Shown here: piece after piece, positions 28,701 to 37,279 of the stretch | Layout: each line of letters starts with the position of its first letter | Numbering within the stretch: the first letter of the stretch is position 1 | From: Candidatus Pseudobacter hemicellulosilyticus | GTDB lineage: Bacteria; Bacteroidota; Bacteroidia; Chitinophagales; Chitinophagaceae | Assembly: GCA_029202545.1 (NCBI GenBank) | Contig: CP119311.1 | Coordinates: 4,278,001-4,342,000 of the forward strand | Length of the DNA: 64,000 nucleotides | Direction of reading: 5' to 3' | Position numbers and translations under genes: made by a program | Notes under the pieces: generated by a model | What the model saw: the letters and a program-made list of their open reading frames with translations, nothing else | What the model was told of the DNA's origin: nothing | Database searches by the model: none

Positions 28701-31700
28701 CATGAATATGACCATGGATGGATTGACCGGGCAAAAGTTGTATGCCAAGAATATTTTGCAGTTTGTATTATGGACCCTGTACTGTCGCATTACTGATCCT
28801 GAGGCAGATGAATTGCAGCATATGAGTACCTGGACCAGTTGCATTCCACCTCAGACTGCCTGTCGCTCCTATACCAGTGAATGGGAGCTTTACCGGGGGT
28901 ATTACCTGAATTTAAAAGCAAAATATGTGGAGCTGGCCAAGCAGGCTTCCCTGCCGAATTGTACAAACTGTTTTATTGGCAGTGATGGTTTGACTGGCGC
29001 CTGTGCAGGTGCCAGCGGGTCGCCTGGCGGAGGATATCCCAATTGTGGGAATATCTGCTACTCTATGACTAATGCATCCTACGGGACGGGTGGTACCAGG
29101 ATCTACAAAACGGGTTTCCCTACCAACGGGGAAGGTGTTGTAGATGCTACCCTGACCACGGCACGCCTGTGGCAGCGACTGGCTAACTGCGCAGATAATA
29201 ACTGCTGTCCGCTGGAGCGCAGTGGGATCTGGCCTTGTACGGTAGGAGCTGTAAAGACCTGGCAGAAAGTGAGCAGGATTGTCAATTTCCCAACATCCAC
29301 AACCTATTATTTTGGTATTTCCGGGGATAACCTGGTGGAACTTTCCATTGACGGTAATATTATTGTTTCTACCACCAATCCCAATACTTTCCAGAACTGG
29401 CATATTTATCCTGTTGAATTGTCTGCCGGCCCGCATGCTATTGTCATAGGCGGCTATAATAGTGAGGACTATTATGCATTTGGTTGTGAAATTTACAATA
29501 ATACCTATGAACAGATAAGAACTTCCACGCAGCTGAGCCAGCTCAATATCCTGTTTTCAACCAGTTCCCTGCGAAACACTTATGCCTGTGCTTTCCCGGG
29601 TTCTGCACCGCCTTCCTCCAGCTGTGCTTCAGATCCGCGCGCCAATGATTATAAGAACAAAACCAGGGTCTGGAGCAGCTTTGCTAACCTGCAGGGTTTC
29701 CAGCAGTGCAGCCCTCAGCATATACCTGCCAAAGAGGATGCCCTGGAGGATGTTTATGACCAGGTGATCCTTAACCTGGACGCCTTGAAAGATAGCTGGA
29801 AAGACAAACTGAATGCTGTCAAAGAAGCGGAAACTGCTTTTTCATCCATTTCCGGAAACCAGATCGATAACCTTGTACAGGCGTTATATGTTATCTCCAA
29901 GGCAAATATTGACTATAGGTATGCGCTCATGGATCCGGACCTGCCCCAGCCAAAGCAGGTTGAGCCTGAATTGTTGCGTCCTGTAAGTGTTTTGCCGGGT
30001 GGAGTTACAGCACCCAATGGGTACACAAATTTCCTTAGTGCCTTCAACGCTATTATCGGCTCAGGCCTGGTGGCGCAAGGTTTTGGACCTGATCTGCTGG
30101 AACAGCCATATCCCCATGATAAAACACCTATTGTCGCGAACGCCAGTTCGGGAGAGATCAATACCGTCCTTTGTCAACGGCTGACAACTCTCTATAACCG
30201 TTTTGTGACGGCTACCGGTGGCAGCACAAATGCTGCTTTTCATAACTGGTTGACATCGGAATTGACTGATGACTATCTACTGACGGAAGCGCAATTGCAG
30301 GACCTGCGGACAAAATGCACGAATGGCTGCAAGTATTTAAGTGAACCGATGCCCTTGCCGGTTGCACTTTCGGAAGCCGTCCCTGCCAATGCAGATCACC
30401 CCTGGGTAGATTGCTCCCGGATAACGGCTTTATATGCCGCATTCGGAAACAGGTATCCCGGTGTTACGGATCCGGCCACTACTTTATACAGGGTATTGCT
30501 GACCAATTTCCTGAATCATGAGCTTGGGTATGCACTGACCTATGAAGAGTACGACCAGTTTAAAGAGAACTGTACCCAGAATGCCACTGCGGTATTGTAT
30601 AATAAGCCTGTATCAAAGCTGGTGCGTGTGGATGATTTTGCCTGTGTGGGCGCCCTGATGGCCACTGTATTCAATAAGGCCGGACTTGCCTATGAGCTAT
30701 ATATAGCTGCCGAGAGAAAACGATTCCGGAATGAGCTGGTGGCTAAATGCCTGTCCACTACGGCCGGTGTCAAGCTGGAGGGCGATCAGTATGAGTACCA
30801 TTACACTTTATATTATTATGATCAGTCCGGCAACCTGGTAAAAACAGTTCCACCGGAAGGGGTAACCTTGCTTTCTGATGAAGCAATTGACCAGGTTTCA
30901 AAGCTGGTGGAATCAGAACAGGAGATCTGCTCGGAAAGTGGCATAGTGGATAGCAAAAATGATCCCATCAATACTTTCAGGGGTTTTAGCGAAAAGCTGT
31001 CTGCTACAGGTACTGATATGGCAAAAGCAGCCGAGATCTGGTGGTATGAGCCAGGCCTTGCTTCCAGCCTGAAGGATGTAACCCTTGTTACACCGGATAA
31101 AAAATACATTGTCCGGCTGGCCGTTCAGCATAACAGGCTGTGGGTAGAACTGAATAATATCCAGACCGGCGCCAATACCGGGGAGTTTTCCATCCTGCAA
31201 ACGAACAGGGCGGTGGCTGATCTGTCCAATGTTCCGGCTTTACAGTCCTGGATGCACTTGATGGTACAAAGCGGCAGCGGTCTGAAATCAGGGTCCTTGC
31301 AGGTTTATCTGAATGGTATCAAGTTGCCTGTAATAAGTGTGGCTCCGCCTGCTTATCCTGTCAGCTGGCAAAATGCTGCTACGGCAGGGAATTACGTGAT
31401 CCCGGAAATGGATTATGCTCCCTTGCGGCATTTCCGGTATTACAACCGGGTAGCTACAGACCAGGAGGTGCTTGCCAATGCTGCCAATAAATGCAAACAG
31501 CCTGTTGGGGCATTGGCGCAAAAACTGCCGTTGCAGTATTGGGCTAAATTGAATGAGGCAGGATTCTGTGGCATTGGTACGCCAACGCTGGTGCCAAGCA
31601 AAGGATATCTGGCAGTGGAGGGTAAAATCCAGAATGATGATCATATTATTGGGGATGTGGTGAACAATTTTACCGTTGAAGCCTGGGCGGTTCCCCTGGA

Positions 31701-34700
31701 CGTTAATGATTTGCCGCCACTTGGCGCTGGAGCAACACTGGATTGGCAGGATTTTATCAACTATCCCGGAGGTTCAACAACAACCGGGCATGCTTCTATG
31801 GGCATTTCCGTAAGTGCGGTTGGCATCAGCGTATATGAATATGACGGAACTACCATCAGGACAACGCTGGTATATGAGTTTTACGACTGGATATTTGACT
31901 GGATGCATGTTGCTGTTGTGTATACCAATAAGCAGCCAAAACTTTATATTAACGGCTTGCTGGTTGCAACAGGTATTACCTCCTCTTTCCAAAATGTTTC
32001 TCCAAGTTATGGCCTGGGAGGTCAGCATGCCAGTACCAGTTCTGGTTATATCTATATTGACGAGTTCAGGGTATGGGATCATCCGCGGACAGTTTCCCAG
32101 CTCCAGAGCTTTTACCAGGTCCCTGTCAGGAATACGGAAGCGGCTGGACTTACCGGCTACTGGCCTATCAATTCCGAAGATGGGGCTGTTATCAGGGATG
32201 TGACCTGTAATGGCCGCCACATTTCAATAGGTGGCGCCTGGTACTACGGGCAATATATGCCCCCTGTCTCTGAATATGAATACTATGCTGATCCTGAAGA
32301 GTTCGTGATCCCTTATTCTGTTCCGGCTCATAGGCTGGCTACTACTTATTTGTATAACAGCCAGAACCAGTTAGTCGCTCATCATAGTCCTGATGGGAAT
32401 TTCAATCACTTTTTCTATGACAGACTGGGAAGGCTTGTCTTTTCCCAGAATGCTGAACAGGCGGTTGAAAAGGCGGGCATAAAAAAGTATAGCTATACAC
32501 GCCATGATGACCTGGGACGTATTGTGGAAGTAGGAGAAAAATCCCTGGCTGCAGCCCAATGGGGCAATATAACAGAGTCACAGTTGAGGATACCGTCGGT
32601 AGTCTCAACCACTTATGGGGCTGGTATTAACAGAGACGTAACGGTTACCGCCTATGATATGGCGCCTAACTGGGCTCCAGCCTCCCTGCTGGGTCAGCAG
32701 CAGCATTTGCGTAAACGGGTAGCTGCTATGGCATTGCTTTCTTCCGGTTCTGATCCTTCGATCAATAGAACTGCCGCCAGCTATTACAACTATGATATAT
32801 CCGGTAATATTTCCCTGCTGGTGCAGGAGAATACGGCGTACAAGTCAGACGAAGCCGGCTTTATTACCAGTGGCGATGGACTGAAAAGGATAAAATATGA
32901 TTATGACCTGATCAGCGGGAAGGTCAATAAAGTGCTTTACCAGGATGGTAAATGGGATCAATTCTATTACCGGTACTTGTATGATGCTGATAACCGGGTG
33001 ATCACAGCCTTAAGCAGCCGGGTGGATTATGCTGACGAAAATCTATGGGTAAGAGAGGCTTTCTACCGGTACTACCCCCATGGACCATTGGCGCGTACCC
33101 AATTAGGGAAAAATTATGTACAGGGCATTGACTATGCCTATACGCTGCAGGGTTGGTTAAAAGGCGTGAACGGGCAGTGGCTCAATATCGATAAGGATAT
33201 GGGCGGGGATAGTAAGCAGGGGGCAGGCCAGGCATTTTCTGATTATGCCCGGGATGTGTTCGGCTTTAGCCTGGGCTATTTTGGAAACGATTATAAGCCA
33301 ATTGGTGGTTCCGGCGCACCGGCGTTCGGGTTGCAGTATACCTCGCCGGTTGTTGATCCAACAGGAGCTGTTCGCAATCATGAAAGCGGTCGGGACCTGT
33401 TCAATGGTAATATTAGCAGGGCTACCTATGCCATTGCAAAACTGGATAATGGCGCCACAGTAGGCTATAGCTATAAGTATGACCAGCTGAACCGACTGGT
33501 AGAAATGGACCGGCATGATGGGATCACTCATGCTTCCACGAGCTGGGGGAATAATTCTATTATCGAGGCTTATAAGGAGTCAATTGCCTATGATGCCAAC
33601 GGTAATATTGAGCATTATGTACGGAACGGAACGGCTGGTAAGAAGGAGATGGATAACCTGAGCTATGGCTATAATCTGGACGGTTCCGGAAGATTGCTGA
33701 ATAATCGTTTACGGCATGTGAAGGATGATGTGAATGCTGATAATTATGAAACGGATATTGATGGTCAGGGGGATGATAATTATACGTATGATCAGATAGG
33801 AAACCTGAAAACTGATGTATCAGCGGGAATTACCAATATTGACTGGAATGTTTATGGAAAGATAGCCAGGATTGAAAAAACTGGTGTTACCATAACCTAT
33901 GGTTATGATGCCGGTGCAAACAGGGTGAGCAAAACAGTGACGACCTCAAGCGGGACCAAGGTCACCTATTATGTGCGGGATCCGCAGGGTAATATCCTGA
34001 GTGTATTTACCAGAAATGGGGGTATCTTTAAATGGTCTGAGCAACATTTGTATGGCTCCAGCCGTTTGGGTATGGTACTTCCTGGTTATGAGCTGGATGC
34101 TGCACAGCCAGTCGCCAACGACGGGTATAATGCCGCGTCAGATCCTGTGGGAAATGGGGTGGAAGGAAAACGGCTCTTTGAATTGTCGAACCATTTGGGT
34201 AATGTGCTGGCGACGATCACTGATCGAAGGCTGGCTCATTTGAATGGGTCCTTGATAGAATATTATGAAGCTGATATGGTCAGCGCCCAGGATTATTATG
34301 CCTTTGGCATGCTGATGCCTGGACGGACTTATTCAAAAAGTACTAATGTTTCGTTTCCTGGCGGCACAGTTGGCGGAACTACCCTGGTAAACGGGCATGT
34401 GGTGCCTGCTGACCTGTCGGTAGAGAGCCGGACTGGCACAATCCCAACAGAATATGTGGCGGCAGAAAGTATAGAGTTTCTGCCTGGGTTTGAGAGTGGT
34501 GGCGCAGATTTGTTCACTGCCTATATTGCTCCGGCTGATTATGCTGGTACCGGGAATGAAGGAATGAGTACCGGAGGTTCAAGCAGTGAGGGTGGGTATA
34601 GGTTTGGGTTTAATGGACAAGAGATGAATAATGAGATTAAAGGGGTGGGGAATAGTTATACTGCAGCGTTTTGGGAATATGATCCGAGGATTGGAAGAAG

Positions 34701-35619
34701 GTGGAATGTTGATCCAAGACCTACGACAGGATTAAGTCAGTACTCAGCGTTCAGTAATTCTCCGATACAATTTATGGATCGCCTGGGCGATACCACTGCT
34801 CCCTCTTCAAGATCTATAGTTGGGCAGAAAGGCTTTATTGATCTTGCTAAATATAAACCCAGTGCATTAAAATATGAAGGCAATGCTTTAAATGTGGCAA
34901 ATGCGGTTGTTAATAATTTCATATTAGCGCCAATTGGAAGGAGAGCGATTGATGGAATTGACGCTCTTGGAAATCCTGGTTGGGCATTGTATAATATAAA
35001 TGATGGCATTAATTTAGGTTTAAACTCTTTAGGTAAATGGGTTAAAGATCATCCTGACCCTATTGCTGGTATTGTTGAGGCAAAATCTAATACGGGAACT
35101 TATATACAAGAGAACTGGGATAACCCTGAAGCTCATGTTCAGGTGGCATCAATGGCATGGGATATGGCTGGTGGGTATGGGATAGGTTCCAAGATCAATT
35201 TTTCGCAAAACTCAACATTAAGATCTGCAAGTTCTTCTGTTTCTACAGGGTTGTTCCGTCAAGAAGCTAATACTGGAGCATTCTCTTCTTTGGAAGTTCC
35301 GATGCAGATGCGGATAGTTAAAAGAGTCGCAAATGAAGCAGGTGTTGGTTTAAACGGTGTTAAATTGAAAATATCAAGAGATCCTGGACTTCTTGGAATG
35401 GAGGTTTTTGGTTATGCTCATAAAAATACAATAACACTTTATCCCAGTGCATTTAGAAATTATGAAACATTAGTTAAGACGTTAGGACACGAAAGAACAC
35501 ATCTTTTTCAGTTTAAGTTATTTGGTCCAACTCCAAATACAGAAATTTCATCTCTTTGGGAAGATGCGGCTTGGGAAATTGAGTCAGCATTCTTGCATTA
35601 CTATAAAACTAATAAATAG
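25789..35619 (+). CDS. Giant RHS/YD-repeat polymorphic toxin with metallopeptidase-like tip
   Basis: 3276 aa from the ATG at 25789. Signal peptide ~1-27 (LVLLFCLLTGFVTVTKGAD). Domains in order: unrecognised N-terminal beta domain; DUF6443-like region ~350-520 (MTYFDATLRNRQVV, YDNMGRPALN); several CxxC pairs; a PA14-like domain ~1105-1265 shared with the first giant; LamG-like regions ~1745-1900 and ~1957-2135 (VEAWAVPLDVN, IYIDEFRVWDHPRT); YD repeats ~2180-2940; RHS core ~2937-3001 (YRFGFNGQEMNNEIKG, WEYDPRIGRRWNVDP, SPIQFMDRLGD). After DRLGD comes a variable tip of ~275 aa with the zincin motif H3234-E-R-T-H3238 and a later E-rich helix (WEDAAWEIES) that could give a third ligand. The tip is AT-richer than the rest. 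Known RHS toxins cleave themselves near the core and release the tip. That is expected here but not shown. Confidence 0.92.
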   Translation: MRLQPMLRNLVLLFCLLTGFVTVTKGADESYIKALTGKIKKGDSLSVTDDKFQYLPLDQWNRIKNLSVDNLISFEIRNDTAVYFQQRPFSCTLQLSIRYFTSRDQQTPEEINNISLVVRYDTATGSFYTVDSAYRFKNAFKVIVKVDSIFSPEYSPEELPAVFRIRNQIFVKRKYPFSPEVSATLQWRIEEPTAETGNEGSVANRVAVTPGQNGEQLLISWLTQDFPGAEEYDVEWTYIDGLSARAAGFASPAAITNEQVAGWMQNDNTRVTVKTTAYTTYLSYPSGFVLVRVRGVAYDAVTNVRQTTNWQYRDANNALAFVEVQSHAPSLNWQYNAAFAEEGKRKDVMTYFDATLRNRQVVTINNSDNIAIAAETIYDNMGRPALNILPAPTSGSSLSYYTALNKNPEGQAYSSDDLKAAEQSCTIAAAALNTSSGTSRYYSTANSFLNNPAYYFAGYIPDAEGYPFAVTDYMFDNTGRIRRQGGVGADLQTGTGRESVYYYVKPLQTELYRLFGMEAGNASHYLKNIVIDPNGQINISYLNATGKTVATALAGNASLQVEELPSAQSPLARVHVNETLIRQGDFRRDAPALQAQATAIYFAQVTGEYTLHYQINPAALVTSPAAAAQFCTNCYYDVLIQVRNDCGEIVEEVPSTPFSGNDIVCHSNPQPIEANLTFQVAKVGEYTITYTLRLSEDVLNEQVNYYIQHNTDLATLQQFFEEEMLRANLRDCYNDCTSCTVNLGTLSSFTGKMNALLLKLKDEKYAGYTFDVQSAIVQNWISTTYNSLVANCAAIQSSCYVSACDQKLEMMKHDVKPGGQYALYTFNEQTSVYAYTERTINIMRFYNRTDYPGIYNLTYIDNQGYTVNVRDLSESDFISQYIRHPEWADRFVLAHAEYCTYEWCKNGNEATFNFDARLQDQYKTGQQAIDAGVYSTSDFRAILDQDPFFNSGAGKMYKMTMEYDLQVFSSVMNMTMDGLTGQKLYAKNILQFVLWTLYCRITDPEADELQHMSTWTSCIPPQTACRSYTSEWELYRGYYLNLKAKYVELAKQASLPNCTNCFIGSDGLTGACAGASGSPGGGYPNCGNICYSMTNASYGTGGTRIYKTGFPTNGEGVVDATLTTARLWQRLANCADNNCCPLERSGIWPCTVGAVKTWQKVSRIVNFPTSTTYYFGISGDNLVELSIDGNIIVSTTNPNTFQNWHIYPVELSAGPHAIVIGGYNSEDYYAFGCEIYNNTYEQIRTSTQLSQLNILFSTSSLRNTYACAFPGSAPPSSSCASDPRANDYKNKTRVWSSFANLQGFQQCSPQHIPAKEDALEDVYDQVILNLDALKDSWKDKLNAVKEAETAFSSISGNQIDNLVQALYVISKANIDYRYALMDPDLPQPKQVEPELLRPVSVLPGGVTAPNGYTNFLSAFNAIIGSGLVAQGFGPDLLEQPYPHDKTPIVANASSGEINTVLCQRLTTLYNRFVTATGGSTNAAFHNWLTSELTDDYLLTEAQLQDLRTKCTNGCKYLSEPMPLPVALSEAVPANADHPWVDCSRITALYAAFGNRYPGVTDPATTLYRVLLTNFLNHELGYALTYEEYDQFKENCTQNATAVLYNKPVSKLVRVDDFACVGALMATVFNKAGLAYELYIAAERKRFRNELVAKCLSTTAGVKLEGDQYEYHYTLYYYDQSGNLVKTVPPEGVTLLSDEAIDQVSKLVESEQEICSESGIVDSKNDPINTFRGFSEKLSATGTDMAKAAEIWWYEPGLASSLKDVTLVTPDKKYIVRLAVQHNRLWVELNNIQTGANTGEFSILQTNRAVADLSNVPALQSWMHLMVQSGSGLKSGSLQVYLNGIKLPVISVAPPAYPVSWQNAATAGNYVIPEMDYAPLRHFRYYNRVATDQEVLANAANKCKQPVGALAQKLPLQYWAKLNEAGFCGIGTPTLVPSKGYLAVEGKIQNDDHIIGDVVNNFTVEAWAVPLDVNDLPPLGAGATLDWQDFINYPGGSTTTGHASMGISVSAVGISVYEYDGTTIRTTLVYEFYDWIFDWMHVAVVYTNKQPKLYINGLLVATGITSSFQNVSPSYGLGGQHASTSSGYIYIDEFRVWDHPRTVSQLQSFYQVPVRNTEAAGLTGYWPINSEDGAVIRDVTCNGRHISIGGAWYYGQYMPPVSEYEYYADPEEFVIPYSVPAHRLATTYLYNSQNQLVAHHSPDGNFNHFFYDRLGRLVFSQNAEQAVEKAGIKKYSYTRHDDLGRIVEVGEKSLAAAQWGNITESQLRIPSVVSTTYGAGINRDVTVTAYDMAPNWAPASLLGQQQHLRKRVAAMALLSSGSDPSINRTAASYYNYDISGNISLLVQENTAYKSDEAGFITSGDGLKRIKYDYDLISGKVNKVLYQDGKWDQFYYRYLYDADNRVITALSSRVDYADENLWVREAFYRYYPHGPLARTQLGKNYVQGIDYAYTLQGWLKGVNGQWLNIDKDMGGDSKQGAGQAFSDYARDVFGFSLGYFGNDYKPIGGSGAPAFGLQYTSPVVDPTGAVRNHESGRDLFNGNISRATYAIAKLDNGATVGYSYKYDQLNRLVEMDRHDGITHASTSWGNNSIIEAYKESIAYDANGNIEHYVRNGTAGKKEMDNLSYGYNLDGSGRLLNNRLRHVKDDVNADNYETDIDGQGDDNYTYDQIGNLKTDVSAGITNIDWNVYGKIARIEKTGVTITYGYDAGANRVSKTVTTSSGTKVTYYVRDPQGNILSVFTRNGGIFKWSEQHLYGSSRLGMVLPGYELDAAQPVANDGYNAASDPVGNGVEGKRLFELSNHLGNVLATITDRRLAHLNGSLIEYYEADMVSAQDYYAFGMLMPGRTYSKSTNVSFPGGTVGGTTLVNGHVVPADLSVESRTGTIPTEYVAAESIEFLPGFESGGADLFTAYIAPADYAGTGNEGMSTGGSSSEGGYRFGFNGQEMNNEIKGVGNSYTAAFWEYDPRIGRRWNVDPRPTTGLSQYSAFSNSPIQFMDRLGDTTAPSSRSIVGQKGFIDLAKYKPSALKYEGNALNVANAVVNNFILAPIGRRAIDGIDALGNPGWALYNINDGINLGLNSLGKWVKDHPDPIAGIVEAKSNTGTYIQENWDNPEAHVQVASMAWDMAGGYGIGSKINFSQNSTLRSASSSVSTGLFRQEANTGAFSSLEVPMQMRIVKRVANEAGVGLNGVKLKISRDPGLLGMEVFGYAHKNTITLYPSAFRNYETLVKTLGHERTHLFQFKLFGPTPNTEISSLWEDAAWEIESAFLHYYKTNK

Positions 35620-35645
35620 TGTGGAGGAAAATTTTATTTCAGGTT

Positions 35646-35882
35646 ATGGATGGTGTTCAACATATTCCATCCCCCTTCGACAAAGAAGGTACAATGAAAT
35701 CAGTATTTGTTCGGTTTAATGGGCAATCAAAAATGGGTTTTTTGTGGATTTGGTGTTCGAAAACTCTAAGAGGAATTTGGATATCAAGGCTTGAAATTCC
35801 TGATAATGTTAAATCTGTTTCTGGTGAAGAATTTAAGCAATTGAATATTAGCGGTATTAAGTTTGAAGACCCTAAAATATAA
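35646..35882 (+). CDS. Candidate immunity protein for the RHS toxin
   Basis: 78 aa from the ATG at 35646. A GTG at 35619 overlapping the toxin stop, or the ATG at 35694, are other possible starts. The frame continues directly behind the toxin on the same strand and shares its AT-rich composition. The protein is small and rich in aromatic and hydrophobic residues (FLWIWCSKTLRGIWISRL), with a charged end (GEEFKQLNISGIKFEDPKI). I do not recognise the family. Position and size fit the immunity genes that follow polymorphic toxins. Its function as an inhibitor of the HERTH domain is inference. Confidence 0.6.
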   Translation: MDGVQHIPSPFDKEGTMKSVFVRFNGQSKMGFLWIWCSKTLRGIWISRLEIPDNVKSVSGEEFKQLNISGIKFEDPKI

Positions 35883-36240
35883 CTAACTCTTGAGCTTTTC
35901 CTGCTTTATGATCCGAATGGATACATGTCAATAGCTTTTTTTAGTGGCTGTGTGATTGATCAAAATGATTCCATTATTTGTTGCCTGAAATCTTTGGATT
36001 TCAAGAAATAGGACTTATTTGAAACTAATTCTGGCTGTTGACCCAAAACAGCCCTTAAAAAACGTAAAAATGACTATTCTAAACAAATATTCAGCCCAAA
36101 ATCAAGGTTGGAACTCATATTGAAAATTTCCTGAAACTCAATACCAGCAAGGGCTTTATGATTTCTTTATGAGCTTTGAAATGATTAAATAGGCCAAAAG
36201 TTGGTTTCCCTTCAGTAAATAGGAGTACTATCTTTATATC

Positions 36241-36410
36241 GGATTTGAAACTGAGGTGAACGGCAAACGAAAAGAGAAGTGAAGAAGAGGATGCCGGAAG
36301 AGAAAAGAAGTAGAACGGTACTCAAATCCCCCGAAAGAGATTTTTAAGAATTTTCATATGGCAAGCAATCGTTAGAGGTCATCTGTTTCTACAGAAGACC
36401 CTTTTTTTTT
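36241..36410 (+). ncRNA. Candidate small RNA, copy A (about 170 nt)
   Basis: A TATCTTTA box (36229-36236) ends five bases before GGATTTGA (36241-36248). That sequence pairs perfectly with TCAAATCC (36322-36329), enclosing a ~73-nt purine-rich variable loop. A conserved 3' arm follows with a 36-nt block (36346-36381) identical in all three copies. The unit ends in the hairpin GGTCATCTGT/ACAGAAGACC and an unbroken U-tract. No protein gene follows. I infer an independent transcript, because promoter, stem and terminator keep the same order and spacing in all copies. Confidence 0.65.
36377..36410 (+). terminator. Intrinsic terminator of copy A
   Basis: Stem GGTCATCTGT with ACAGAAGACC, loop TTCT, one A/A mismatch, followed by a long T-run at 36402-36410. 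Confidence 0.8.
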
Positions 36411-36971
36411 GTACTAACTTCTGCAATAGTCAATAAGCTCCTGCCAAAATCCTGTTTTTCAACCCTTCATCGGCAAATTCCCCAAACTTTACCTGGTCCT
36501 GCAATCGAACAGTAATTGTCATTTGCTGACCTTTTAGGAGCAAATCCCCCAACTTTTAACCTGGTCCTGCCATCCAACAGCAAATATCATTTGCTGGCCT
36601 TTTGGCAGCAAATCCTCCAAAGTCTTTAACCTGGTCCCGCACCAGGATCTCCCTCAATAAATGTATTTCACTGTAAGTGATTGATCTATAATTACTATCG
36701 TAGTTGTTTATGCTTTAAAATGCTTCCGAAAGGGTGAGTGACCAGGTTTTCTGCATAAAAATGTCTTTGCTCAGGAACTATTGAACAGCGGAACCCTTCT
36801 AAAGCCAGAAAAAGGAATAAAGCAATGATTTTATATGTATGAATATTAATATAATATGATAAAATATTTAAGAAATACAATGAATGTGGCGACTTTAAAC
36901 TGAAATTGATGCCTATGAGCTTAAATATTGCCTAAAATATAATATTATATAAAAATATATACATTAATTTT
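36411..36971. other. Gene-free AT-rich region between repeat copies A and B
   Basis: No protein gene is supported. It holds a 67/68-bp tandem repeat (36473-36640) and, from about 36820 on, a very AT-rich stretch of TATA-like runs. A 61-codon minus-strand frame is not protein-like. Confidence 0.6.
36473..36640. repeat. Tandem repeat, 67-68 bp unit, about 2.5 copies
   Basis: Units begin at 36473, 36540 and 36608 with GCAAAT followed by a CC-rich run. All contain ACCTGGTCC. The first two also share CATTTGCTG and CCTTTT. The third copy is cut after CTGGTCCCGC. The units have diverged, so this is an old minisatellite or the remains of a repeated gene segment. Confidence 0.75.
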
Positions 36972-37072
36972 TGACCTTGGGCATCATATTCAAATTTTAT
37001 TCAAAGTCAATACCGGTAAGGGTTTTGATTTTGATTTTGTTGTTTGGGATAATAAAACCGGCAAAAACATGG

Positions 37073-37104
37073 TTTGTACCGGCTCATCTGCGGGGCTATC
37101 TTTA
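37073..37104 (+). promoter_or_regulatory. Best-preserved promoter of the small-RNA family (copy B)
   Basis: TTTG at 37073-37076, a 20-base spacer, then TATCTTTA at 37097-37104. This fits the Bacteroidota TTTG/TAnnTTTG architecture apart from the last base. The predicted start is around 37109. Copies A (36229-36236) and C (38404-38411) keep the TATCTTTA box with a weaker -33. Confidence 0.6.
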
Positions 37105-37108
37105 TGTC

Positions 37109-37279
37109 GGATTTGAAACAAAGACTACAGCAAACAAAAAAGTACCAAAACTAACTGCTAGATGAGTTCCCTGACTGCAGGGTTGCTGTAGCTTCAAATC
37201 CCCTGAAAAAGATTTTTAAGAATTTTCATATGGCAAGCAATCGTTAGAGGTCATCTGTTTCCACAGAAGACCTTTTTTT
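37109..37279 (+). ncRNA. Candidate small RNA, copy B (about 171 nt)
   Basis: GGATTTGAA (37109-37117) pairs with TTCAAATCC (37193-37201). The enclosed loop is unrelated to that of copy A and contains its own hairpin CCCTG-ACTG-CAGGG. The identical 36-nt block lies at 37218-37253, and the terminator at 37249-37279. Conserved ends with changing interior are typical of functional RNAs with variable targeting or receptor parts, but could also reflect drift. Confidence 0.65.
37249..37279 (+). terminator. Intrinsic terminator of copy B
   Basis: Stem GGTCATCTGT with ACAGAAGACC, loop TTCC, T-run 37273-37279. One loop base differs from copy A. Confidence 0.8.

Larger units (their letters stand above)
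36104..36410 (+). repeat. Repeat element, copy A (307 bp)
   Basis: First of three direct copies. A conserved upstream block of ~125 bp (GGTTGGAACTCAT, later TGAAACTCAATACC) leads to a promoter-like box, then to a small-RNA unit ending in a terminator. Copies A and B have nearly equal length (307 and 308 bp); C is 341 bp because its loop is longer. Confidence 0.85.
36972..37279 (+). repeat. Repeat element, copy B (308 bp)
   Basis: Second direct copy. The upstream block is recognisable (CATCATATTCAAATTTTATT, CAATACCGGTAAGG) but more diverged than between A and C. The promoter-to-terminator half is closest to copy A. Confidence 0.85.

Noticed and set aside
25789..35619. Type IX secretion cargo
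   Set aside because: No C-terminal sorting domain: the C terminus is the variable toxin tip.
35619..35645. GTG at 35619 as the immunity start, overlapping the toxin stop
   Set aside because: The added nine residues look arbitrary and an ATG is available at 35646, although translational coupling cannot be excluded.
36033..36053. Hairpin GGCTGTT/AACAGCC behind the immunity candidate as terminator
   Set aside because: No U-tract follows on the plus strand; only seven base pairs.
36971..37165. 64-codon + strand frame with a hydrophobic stretch in repeat copy B (possible type I toxin peptide)
   Set aside because: Copies A and C have stops in the matching frame, and the frame crosses the promoter and first stem of the RNA.
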